Assembly: GCF_013179805.1 (NCBI RefSeq)
Contig: NZ_SRRZ01000095.1
Span: forward strand, 1 to 29,909
Direction of reading: 5' to 3'
DNA: 29,909 bases
From: Microcoleus asticus IPMA8
GTDB taxonomy: Bacteria; Cyanobacteriota; Cyanobacteriia; Cyanobacteriales; Microcoleaceae
The notes under the pieces are model-generated. The model was given only the letters and a program-made list of their open reading frames with translations. It made no database searches and had not been told where the DNA came from. Both the position numbers and the translations under genes were made by a program. Every line of letters begins with the position of its first letter. Positions within the stretch are counted from its first letter, which is position 1. Shown piece by piece: positions 8,019-14,857 of the stretch.

Positions 8019-10569
8019 AGGGATTTGCTGTAGAATCTTCTTGGAAAACGGTCTCTCGGGCGATCGATTGAATGGTGGAGAGGGGTACTTCACAGAAATA
8101 CTTCCGCCGGAATTGTTCTTCGGAGACTGCTGCTAGGAATTGCGCTGCAAAACGGGCGGCGATGGGGGAATTTGGCACGGAGAATTGGATGGATTGGCTA
8201 TCTAATAACGGTTGGGGGATTTGATCTAGCGCGTCTTGCTGCTGTGCGGTTTCGGATTGTCTCGCGATGTGGAAAGCTCGATCGCGATAATTGATTTGGA
8301 AACCGAGATATGTTAGGGTTTTGAACCCCAGTTGCAGCGAGGTGTCGCTGATGCCGAGTTTTTGGCGGAGTTGTTGTCTGGTGACGGGTTTTTTGGTGCG
8401 GCTGAGGTATTTGGCGATGCCGATAAGCTGTTGGCAGATTTGCTGTGGGGGTACGAGTGGAGGTAAAGTATAGGCGATCGCGAGTTTTTTCTGAGTGTGC
8501 TGTGCTTGCCGAAACCAGATCCGCAGTTCGTCCCAGCTTGCGGGGCATTCTTTGAGGACGATCGAGTTTTCGCGATCGACCATTTCGGAATTGTAAACTA
8601 GATTGTCGATCGGCATTGGAGATTCTAAGTTTGTGCTGGCTGCTACCAACTCTTCATCATTCTTTCTATTGCGCCAGTCTACGATCCAATCTATTTTAGT
8701 CTGGGAATTGATTTGGTTTTCTTGCGTGCGTTCCCGCACTGCTACGAGGCGCACTTCATACCGCGATTTGTAAGTATTAAAATCTAGTTCAACCGTAACA
8801 TCGCAGCGGCCTTGGGGAACTTCGTTTTGATTGTGTCCCCACCAAATGCCGGGAAATCCCGTATCGCTAGATTCATCCCTAATTGTAAATTCTGTTTTGA
8901 TATATTCTACTTTTTGCCCTTTCAAATCCTTGATTTTTTGATTCCAGAGATTGTCAAACCAGCAGTTTTCAATCAGCAATTTGGGGGCGGGGTTGCCCAT
9001 ACCGCACGGTTCGAGCAATTTTAGTTCTTGAAATAAGTCTTTGCCTAATTCGGAGACAGTAATTTTTAAGTCGGCTTGAACGGGGGCGGCTGTTAAACTA
9101 TCTGTACTGTATTGTTGCCGCAGTTGCTGATTTACCCCATCGGTAAATAGGGGGATATTTTCAACGGGGAGACTTAATCCGGCAGCGAAGGGATGACCGC
9201 CAAATCTGTGCAATAAATGCGCTTGGCCTTTGACTAATTGGTAAAGGTCGATTTGATTGGCGGAACGCGCCGAACCCCTGGCAATTTTGGATGGAGAAAG
9301 TTTTTGTGATTCTGGATCTAAGAAAGATGTAAATTGCGTTTCCTGGGAATTTTCGTTAATTTCTTCGCTTCCTTCTGTGCTGAATAAAATCACGGGGCGC
9401 CCGTATTCTTGGGCGATTTGTCCTGCTACTAATCCTAATACACCTACGGGCCATTGGGGGTCGCTGAGGACGATGACGCTAGTAGTTGAAAGGTCGAGTT
9501 TCGCTAATTTGTTTGCGGCATCTTTGGCAACATCTTTTTGTAATGATTTGCGCCGGGAGTTGGCAATTTCGGTTAAATTTGCTAGTTCTTCGCAGCGTTT
9601 TTTGTCGCGGCTGGTGAGGAGTTCTACGCAGAAGCTGGCGTCGCCTTGAATGCGGCTGACGGCGTTGATTCGGGGGCCGAGCCCGAAGGAAATGTCGGTT
9701 GGGCGATCGCCTGCTCTTTTGCAGAGTTCGAGCAATTTTGCAACTCCCGGGCGTGTGGGATTTGCGAGTTGTTTTTGCAGTTGTTCGATTCCGAGTTGTG
9801 CTAGGTAGCGGCAGTCTCCTGTGAGTTGGACTAAATCGGCAATTAAGCCGATCGCTACTAATTCTAATAAATCTGTGAGCGGTCGCTGAGGAATATCCGG
9901 TAATGTGTGATATAATGCTTCAACTAATTTGTAAGCTACTCCCACTCCTGAAAGGTTAAATAGTTGGTGGTTGGGGGGAAAGTAGCGGGGATTGATAATG
10001 GCTGTAGTTGGTGGGCGATCGTCTGGTAATGTATGATGGTCGGTGATAATTGTATCGATTTTTAAGCTGGTGGCATATTCGATTTCGGCGATGTTTGTAC
10101 TGCCTGTATCGCAGGTAATAATTAAGCTAGTTCCCGATTTTGCTAAGGCGTCTATTCCCGGAATATTGAGTCCGTGAGATTCGGTTAAGCGGTTGGGAAT
10201 GTAATAAGTTAGTTGGTCATTTTGAGCAAAAAATTCTCCCAGTCCGTCCCAAAGTACGGAAGTTGAGGTAATGCCGTCGGCGTCAAAATCTCCCCAAATT
10301 GCGACTTTTTGTCCGCTATTTCTTGCTTGCTGGATTCTTGCGATCGCCCAGTTCATTTCTAGCCCGAATTCAAAGGGACTTGCTGGTTGGTAAAGTTTGG
10401 GATTTAAGAAACCGGGTATTTGTTCCGGGTTTTGAATCCCTCTATACCAGAGAAGTGCAGCGGCATAGTTTCCGGGGAGTTCTGGTGCATGGTTTCTGAC
10501 AGCTTGGATCAGCCAAGCTGGGGGTTGGGGTAAGAGTTGATTTTGCCAGTGTTGAGGGGTTTCTGTCAT
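8014..10569 (-). CDS. recJ: Single-stranded-DNA-specific exonuclease RecJ, long cyanobacterial form
   Basis: A 5'-3' ssDNA exonuclease of recombination and repair. At 851 residues it is much longer than the ~577 of E. coli RecJ. The DHH core is intact: DFDADG (94-99), CDTG (153-156), DHH (177-179). A DHHA1 domain follows with HRFGGHPFAAGL around residue 460, then an OB-like region. The extra C-terminal ~200 residues contain a segment (QQLRQKLGISDTSLQLGFKTLTYLG) that looks like a winged helix, which could mediate DNA or partner binding (inference). The ATG is preceded at 4 nt by four TCTAAAA heptamers, not a Shine-Dalgarno site. The next gene upstream is a RecB-like nuclease on the same strand, 243 bases away. 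The stop codon lies inside a repeated block shared with 7875-7889. Confidence 0.95.
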   Translation of the reverse strand: MTETPQHWQNQLLPQPPAWLIQAVRNHAPELPGNYAAALLWYRGIQNPEQIPGFLNPKLYQPASPFEFGLEMNWAIARIQQARNSGQKVAIWGDFDADGITSTSVLWDGLGEFFAQNDQLTYYIPNRLTESHGLNIPGIDALAKSGTSLIITCDTGSTNIAEIEYATSLKIDTIITDHHTLPDDRPPTTAIINPRYFPPNHQLFNLSGVGVAYKLVEALYHTLPDIPQRPLTDLLELVAIGLIADLVQLTGDCRYLAQLGIEQLQKQLANPTRPGVAKLLELCKRAGDRPTDISFGLGPRINAVSRIQGDASFCVELLTSRDKKRCEELANLTEIANSRRKSLQKDVAKDAANKLAKLDLSTTSVIVLSDPQWPVGVLGLVAGQIAQEYGRPVILFSTEGSEEINENSQETQFTSFLDPESQKLSPSKIARGSARSANQIDLYQLVKGQAHLLHRFGGHPFAAGLSLPVENIPLFTDGVNQQLRQQYSTDSLTAAPVQADLKITVSELGKDLFQELKLLEPCGMGNPAPKLLIENCWFDNLWNQKIKDLKGQKVEYIKTEFTIRDESSDTGFPGIWWGHNQNEVPQGRCDVTVELDFNTYKSRYEVRLVAVRERTQENQINSQTKIDWIVDWRNRKNDEELVAASTNLESPMPIDNLVYNSEMVDRENSIVLKECPASWDELRIWFRQAQHTQKKLAIAYTLPPLVPPQQICQQLIGIAKYLSRTKKPVTRQQLRQKLGISDTSLQLGFKTLTYLGFQINYRDRAFHIARQSETAQQQDALDQIPQPLLDSQSIQFSVPNSPIAARFAAQFLAAVSEEQFRRKYFCEVPLSTIQSIARETVFQEDSTANPF

Positions 10570-10573
10570 TCGA

Positions 10574-10601
10574 TTTTAGATTTTAGATTTTAGATTTTAG
10601 A
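10574..10601 (-). repeat. (TCTAAAA)4 array abutting the recJ start
   Basis: Four perfect heptamers, TCTAAAA on the recJ coding strand, end 4 nt (TCGA) before the recJ ATG. Orientation and spacing are the same as at pyrB and the gene at 28428. Confidence 0.97.
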
Positions 10602-10660
10602 TTGTGATCACACATCAATCCGGGGGCTTATTTGTATGTTAAATAAAACTTAAGCGACTC

Positions 10661-10779
10661 ACTGGTTCCCCGGCTCTGCCTGGGAACCCATTTCCAGAGG
10701 CTCTGCCTCGCTTACGATCGGGAAAATTGGAGGCAGAGCCTCCGTATTGGCGTTACCAGGCAGAGCCTAGTAACGAGTA
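10661..10779 (-). repeat. Palindrome-rich ~115-bp dispersed element, copy 1
   Basis: Its reverse complement matches 25337-25441 along its length, in three blocks in the same order: TACTCGTTA-Y-Y-AGGCTCTGCC with TGGTAACGC; GGCTCTGCCTC plus AATTTTCC; GTTCCC..GCAC/GCAG..AGCCGGGGAACCAGT. It is built from GGCTCTGCC/GGCAGAGCC palindromes and encodes nothing. It lies between recJ and the PD-(D/E)XK nuclease gene. Confidence 0.85.
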
Positions 10780-10812
10780 AAACGAGTAAAATTTGGGGGG
10801 CTTGTTTATATA

Positions 10813-11628
10813 TTAAATAAATATTTCGTCGATTATAGCAAGATTTGGCAGCCAATCTGTGGGAGTTTCTGCCGGAAGATTTGGTGAGGAAGCTTTGATT
10901 TCTGGTGTGCGGTTGCAGCGAGTGGCAAATTGACAGGAATCGCAAAGATTGGAACTAATTTCTACTTGGGGTAAGAATTCACCTTTATCGGTATAGCGCT
11001 GTCGCCAGTCGGTTAGCTGCTGCAATAGGTTGGTTAAATCTTGTTTTGTGCGATCGTGTTCTGTTTGGTTGTAATAAAATGTGAGTTTTTGCGGTGGTTC
11101 TTCTCCTTGCAATTGTACGAACCAGTATGTCATGGAAACTTGTTCGGGGGAATAGTCGCTGGTTTCTACTAAGACGTATAAATAGAGGCGAGTTTGCCAA
11201 CTTTCGGCTATCCATTTTGATTTTTGAGGGCGGGGATAGGTTTTCCAGTCGAGAATTTGGGCGGCGTTTGGTTCTGCTATTAGCAAGTCATAGATAACGG
11301 TGAACAGGTAGTCTTGGAAAATTAGGGTGCGGGGGTGTTCGGCTTGGCGGAAAATTCGATCGCTATTTTCTGAATTAGCGAAAAGTTCAGGTGCGGTGTT
11401 GATAAATGCTGCCACACAGCGTCCCAGTTCGGGGTCTTGTTGGATGATAAATTCAATGGGAAGTCCGAGTTCTCGCTGCTGCATTAATAGGTGAAAGTGG
11501 CTTCCCCATGTGAGTTTTTCTTTGTGTTCTGGGGAGGCGGTGGTGGCGAGTAGTTCGAGGTAGCTATGTTGGAATTTGCGGGGGCATTCTTCGAGGATTT
11601 TGAGTTGGGTTTGGGATAGTCGGAGCAT
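10813..11628 (-). CDS. PD-(D/E)XK nuclease, RecB/Cas4-like, with Fe-S cysteine pattern
   Basis: 271 residues. The nuclease core is readable: His44/His46 in GSHFHLLMQ, Asp114 in YDLLIAEP, DWK (127-129) and Gln145 of the QxxxY helix (QTRLYLY). Cys15 near the N-terminus plus Cys229, Cys232 and Cys238 near the C-terminus reproduce the one-plus-three cysteine arrangement that holds a 4Fe-4S cluster in AddB and Cas4 nucleases. It is a stand-alone domain with no helicase and no cas genes nearby. Its neighbour on the same strand is recJ, so a role in DNA end processing or repair is the simplest reading. The ATG at 11628 is the first in frame. It could also be a degradative nuclease of unknown partner. 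Confidence 0.85.
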   Translation of the reverse strand: MLRLSQTQLKILEECPRKFQHSYLELLATTASPEHKEKLTWGSHFHLLMQQRELGLPIEFIIQQDPELGRCVAAFINTAPELFANSENSDRIFRQAEHPRTLIFQDYLFTVIYDLLIAEPNAAQILDWKTYPRPQKSKWIAESWQTRLYLYVLVETSDYSPEQVSMTYWFVQLQGEEPPQKLTFYYNQTEHDRTKQDLTNLLQQLTDWRQRYTDKGEFLPQVEISSNLCDSCQFATRCNRTPEIKASSPNLPAETPTDWLPNLAIIDEIFI

Positions 11629-11687
11629 TTTTTTATGATTTGAGATTTTATATTTTTTATGATTGTAAGGGGTATAGATCTTTTTTT

Positions 11688-11732
11688 AACCGCAGATGTC
11701 TGCCGATGGACGGAGATAAACGCAGATAAATT
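11688..11732. repeat. Dispersed ACCGCAGATG-type repeat, copy 1
   Basis: A tract of imperfect units around ACGCAGATAAA (AACCGCAGATG, then GGACGGAGATAAACGCAGATAAAT). A related tract starts at 14053 (TTAACCGCAGATGAACGCGGATGAA). Both are intergenic and are followed by HIP1 GCGATCGC sites. Confidence 0.7.
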
Positions 11733-11816
11733 AGGGCGATCGCGTTTTTGGCGGAGAGTGCGATCGCCCTTTGCTTTGCCAAGTGCGATCGCTCGTTCAG
11801 ATATATTCAAAGCTAA

Positions 11817-12122
11817 TTAGTCTTCCCCTAACTCTGAAAACAATAATTCCAAGTCTCGATCGCCCCGTAGCACGCGAGCAATATCAATCCCGTCCGATCT
11901 CGGGTAATAAAAAATTAAATAATCCCTAACAATAAATCCGCGCAAGTTGGGGGATAACCTCTCATAGCGTTTGCCCATATTGGGAAATTCGGCGACAAGT
12001 TTACATTTTTGACGAATTGCATCAAAAAGCTCGCTGGCTGCCCTGGAACTATTGCCAGCAATGTACTCACAAATCTCATTCAAGTCTCGGACGGCTTCAT
12101 CTGAAAATGTATAACTGTTCAT
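11817..12122 (-). CDS. ParE/RelE-family toxin
   Basis: 101 residues, typical of the RelE/ParE superfamily: an N-terminal FSDEAVRDLNEICEYIAG helix pair, then the core LVAEFPNMGKRYERLSPNLRGFIVRDYLIFYYPRSDGIDIARVLRGDRDLELL with the basic R-x-x-x-x-x-D-Y-L-I-F-Y strand and the final VLRGDRD. ParE members poison gyrase, while RelE members cleave mRNA on ribosomes; the LRGFIVRDYLIFYY wording favours ParE. It overlaps the upstream antitoxin by 4 bases (ATGA), so the pair is co-translated. It is the downstream member of the module. Confidence 0.88.
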   Translation of the reverse strand: MNSYTFSDEAVRDLNEICEYIAGNSSRAASELFDAIRQKCKLVAEFPNMGKRYERLSPNLRGFIVRDYLIFYYPRSDGIDIARVLRGDRDLELLFSELGED

Positions 12123-12373
12123 GCCCCTGACTGTTCTCTTCGATCGATCTTTTCTTGAATTTTGGAAAACACAAGTTCTCCATCTGTCACTTGTCCCTTA
12201 GTAATTTGTGCAGTTCCCACTGCTATTTTCTGGCGGAGTTCTTCGATGCGTTGTTTTCGTTCTCTTAAAAGTGCGATTGCTTCTCCAATTAGTTCTTCAG
12301 CGCTGCCATATTTTCCGCTTTGAATTTGCGCTCGAATAAACTCTTCGTATTCCGGCTTTAAGACAATATTCAT
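12119..12373 (-). CDS. ParD-family antitoxin
   Basis: 84 residues. The N-terminal part, MNIVLKPEYEEFIRAQIQSGKYGSAEELIGEAIALLRER, matches the ParD/CC2985 type: a short beta strand followed by a helix with SGKYGSAEE, here a ribbon-helix-helix-type DNA-binding half. The C-terminal half is charged and helical, as expected for the toxin-wrapping tail. Translation is supported by AAAGGAG about 9 nt before the ATG. It is transcribed first and overlaps the toxin by 4 bases; autoregulation by the ParDE complex is usual for the family. The tail (residues ~50-84) is somewhat longer than the minimal ParD tail. Confidence 0.85.
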   Translation of the reverse strand: MNIVLKPEYEEFIRAQIQSGKYGSAEELIGEAIALLRERKQRIEELRQKIAVGTAQITKGQVTDGELVFSKIQEKIDRREQSGA

Positions 12374-12537
12374 TGACTTGCTCCTTTAAATCACAGAAAG
12401 GTTACTGCACGATCGTGACATCTTTTGTAGATTAGCTTAGCACAAATATCAACATTGTCAGAGATTGTGGCAGACCTAGAGTCGAGCTTGAAAAAATTAT
12501 TGTGAATCGCGGGCGATCGCACTTTTCGCTAACCTCT

Positions 12538-13206
12538 CTACAACTTACCAATTTGTTGAGCAAACCACATCGCAGCCGTCCCATTTCCCTCACCCAAAAG
12601 TTTTAAAGTCTCTGATAGTAAAGCAATTGGCAATCCCTCAAGGGCACCGGAAATTTCGCATTCCTGATATTTCCCGTTTTCCTGCAAGCGAAATGCCAAA
12701 ACTCTCTCGCCCTTAATATCTACTACCCAATACTCAGGAATTCCCAAAGCAGCATACAAGCGCTTCTTTTGATCTAAATCGCTGGTCAAAGTCGTATCGG
12801 AAGTTTCTATCACTAAATCAGGAATTCGCGATTTATTTAGATTAAGTCGGCGCGGTTCCCCTTTTTGCCACTGGATAAATTCTCCGCCGACATATAAAAT
12901 GCGATCGGGCGCACCTCCTCCCACCTTTGGCTTCTCAATTACACATCCACCCAAATCATCGAAAGCTTGTCCTCCTTTGCTGACAAACCAGGCGTAAAAT
13001 ACCAGGGTCAAGAGGTTGTTAAATCTGGCGTGCTGAGGCCCTTCATTACCCATGTCTATCCAAAGATATCCTTCATAAAAAAATATTCTCGCTTCCTCCA
13101 AAGAAGGATCTTCGCAAGCTGCTACATAATCTTCCCATGTGGCGGCTTGCCATTGGGGAATTTCTCCCACTTGAGACACGATGAATTTTGCAGTTGTAGA
13201 AGTCAT
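12538..13206 (-). CDS. Uma2-family (DUF820) PD-(D/E)XK-fold protein
   Basis: 222 residues. This is a large paralogous family in cyanobacteria with a restriction-endonuclease-like fold; the substrate is not established. Visible marks are YEGYLWIDM near residue 44, the DRILYVGGEF segment, PDLVIE (129-134) with the candidate metal ligands Asp130 and Glu134, KK at 147-148 and the closing GIPEYWVVDI (155-164). The full length is present, with no frameshift. It sits next to a toxin-antitoxin pair and unrelated small genes, so context does not help with function. Confidence 0.88.
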   Translation of the reverse strand: MTSTTAKFIVSQVGEIPQWQAATWEDYVAACEDPSLEEARIFFYEGYLWIDMGNEGPQHARFNNLLTLVFYAWFVSKGGQAFDDLGGCVIEKPKVGGGAPDRILYVGGEFIQWQKGEPRRLNLNKSRIPDLVIETSDTTLTSDLDQKKRLYAALGIPEYWVVDIKGERVLAFRLQENGKYQECEISGALEGLPIALLSETLKLLGEGNGTAAMWFAQQIGKL

Positions 13207-13301
13207 GATTTAAAAGCAAATTGAGGATAAAATTATCCTAACTTAGGTTGATATTTATCTGCTGCGGTAATTGATAGTTAGTAATTTGTCAATTTTTATA
13301 A

Positions 13302-13321
13302 CCCCCCTTTTTTAAGGGGGG
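13302..13321. repeat. CCCCCCTT-AAGGGGGG hairpin repeat
   Basis: An 8-bp perfect stem (13302-13309 with 13314-13321) and a 4-T loop. The same stem family occurs inside the GT2 gene at 18972-18992. Here it lies just past the 3' end of the gene at 13337, where it could also act as a terminator for that minus-strand gene. Confidence 0.75.
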
Positions 13322-13336
13322 ATCACATTCTTGTGC

Positions 13337-13597
13337 TTATCGAATTGCTGTGGGCGCCGCAATTGGTACTTCTAAGTCTGGTTGCAAGTCAAAGACTACG
13401 ACAAGCGTTGCTTGAGGCATGAGTTGACGCAGACACAGCAAGTGTCCGTCAGCATCCGATCGACTGCGAAATCGCCCCACAATCGCCCGCTGCATACTAG
13501 GCATGAGTTTGGCGATCGCCCAAGGGTAAAGGCGTTTTTGGTACGCGATCGCCCCAGGATTCGCTGCGAATCCCTGTTGATAACCGTTTTGTGTCAT
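13337..13597 (-). CDS. Small conserved cyanobacterial protein of unknown function
   Basis: 86 residues. The core LYPWAIAKLMPSMQRAIVGRFRSRSDADGHLLCLRQLMPQATLVVVFD resembles many cyanobacterial hypothetical proteins with RFRxRSDADGHL and a final VVVFD strand (recalled, not searched). The predicted pattern is beta-alpha-beta, soluble, with no cysteines at a metal-site spacing. It is divergent from an XRE regulator gene at 13761, and a 10-bp inverted repeat lies in the shared upstream region, so the XRE protein may control it. Function not known. Confidence 0.65.
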   Translation of the reverse strand: MTQNGYQQGFAANPGAIAYQKRLYPWAIAKLMPSMQRAIVGRFRSRSDADGHLLCLRQLMPQATLVVVFDLQPDLEVPIAAPTAIR

Positions 13598-13630
13598 AAT
13601 CGTGTTGTATTCGTAAGGAGTACAGGAAAG

Positions 13631-13668
13631 GGCGTTAGTAAGTCTCTTGGCGGGAATGTACTAACGCC
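13631..13668. promoter_or_regulatory. Inverted repeat in a divergent promoter region, candidate XRE operator
   Basis: A perfect 10-bp inverted repeat, GGCGTTAGTA (13631-13640) and TACTAACGCC (13659-13668), has an 18-nt loop. It lies between the divergent genes at 13597 (minus) and 13761 (plus, XRE). It may be an operator or simply a dispersed palindrome. Confidence 0.4.
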
Positions 13669-13760
13669 TCTACTACTATGATTAAACATCAAACAGGTCA
13701 TGTCCGTCAATTATTAACGGTAAAACTTAACGTTTTGTCTCTCAAAAGGTTCGGTCAGCT

Positions 13761-14000
13761 ATGGATCTGAGAGCCTTAAGAGAACGTGCGGGGCTGAAAA
13801 TTATAGACGTAGCACATATACTAGAATGTGCGGAATCTTCAATTCGCAACTGGGAAAAGGGTCGAACATTGCCAAAAATGGAAGTTTGGCAAGTATTCCG
13901 AATGCGGGACTTGTATCGATGTACCGAAGCGGAGTTAGTGCTAGCTGTCAGAAAGTCAATGCCGACGGAAAAAAAAGAACAGGAAAAACCGACGCAGTAA
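13761..14000 (+). CDS. XRE-family helix-turn-helix regulator
   Basis: 79 residues. Residues ~1-60 form a Cro/C1-type HTH: DLRALRERAGLKIIDVAHILECAESSIRNWEKGRTLPKM, with the recognition helix around ECAESSIRNWEKGR, then VWQVFRMRDLYRCTEAELVLAV. The C-terminal 17 residues are charged (KKEQEKPTQ). It carries no effector domain, so it is either a small stand-alone DNA-binding protein or an antitoxin-like regulator without a partner toxin in view. It is divergent from the gene at 13337. No strong Shine-Dalgarno site is seen before the ATG. Confidence 0.85.
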   Translation: MDLRALRERAGLKIIDVAHILECAESSIRNWEKGRTLPKMEVWQVFRMRDLYRCTEAELVLAVRKSMPTEKKEQEKPTQ

Positions 14001-14137
14001 CAATACTGATGAAGTCTTAAATTGTTTGCAAAAGTGATATATTTTTGATTTTTAACCGCAGATGAACGCGGATGAAGGAAAGATAAATTGAGAATGAGTT
14101 AAGGGGCGATCGCACTTGATCGCACATCACAAAATCA

Positions 14138-14719
14138 CTATTTTGTCAACACAAAGACACTTCCTTCATTCCCGCGCCCGATCCGCAAATCGCTATCCAA
14201 ATAAGTAATATCCAGCCATCCCTGCTGTTCGCGACTATCGAAACCGAAATCTACAGCAGCTAACTTTTTACCCGACTCAATCTCATTGATAAACAGGACT
14301 GGAGATTCATAGCCAATCAACCTGCTTAAACCGAAAATTGACCGTTCAAACTTCACCTGCACTCGCCGTTCCGAAGTCGCCTCAAATGTCGCAGCCACGC
14401 TGACAATTCCTTCTAAGTAAGGCAAGCCGTAAAGTTCGGCAATGTTGTAAATTTTAGATTCTTTGACGCGGATAGATTGATAAATTGAACCCAATTTCAC
14501 CAAGGGAAAACCGTCAAGATTCAGCAGTGCGCGGCTGGTGGTGTACAATAACCGCCAATCGCCATTTAAAAGCTCTGCGGCTTCCACAGGGCGTGGTGTG
14601 GGGTTGTAATCTTCCAATTGGGCGATCGCACTTAATATCGCTTGTTTGTCGCTGGGAGTCGCCAGCAAACCCCGATTCTTGCCAGCTATTATCTCTAAGA
14701 GTGCAGATTTTCTAAGCAT
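14138..14719 (-). CDS. PAP/fibrillin (plastoglobulin) family protein
   Basis: 193 residues. Lipid-associated protein family shared by plastids and cyanobacteria; members bind hydrophobic molecules and associate with thylakoids or lipid droplets, influencing photoprotection. Typical segments are the N-terminal KSALLEIIAGKNRGL, LNGDWRLLYTTSRALLN, LGSIYQSIRV, VQVKFERSIFGL and the C-terminal GWLDITYLDSDLRIGRGNEGSVFVL. No signal peptide is visible. It stands alone on the minus strand, 138 bases from the glycosyltransferase gene upstream. Family assignment is firm; the bound ligand is unknown. Confidence 0.88.
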   Translation of the reverse strand: MLRKSALLEIIAGKNRGLLATPSDKQAILSAIAQLEDYNPTPRPVEAAELLNGDWRLLYTTSRALLNLDGFPLVKLGSIYQSIRVKESKIYNIAELYGLPYLEGIVSVAATFEATSERRVQVKFERSIFGLSRLIGYESPVLFINEIESGKKLAAVDFGFDSREQQGWLDITYLDSDLRIGRGNEGSVFVLTK

Positions 14720-14857
14720 AGTTTTTTAGCAAGAGAAATGAATCAGGAAAAAATATTATTGAGTTCGCGTTCAATATTATTTATAAATTACGCGAAAAGT
14801 CGTTTTTAGCGCGCTTATTATTGGGTCTTTTTGTGCGCAGCGTCTACCCTACATTAA

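Noticed and set aside
10813..11628. Cas4 of a CRISPR system
   Set aside because: No cas genes or repeat-spacer array anywhere in the window; RecB-like stand-alone nuclease is safer.
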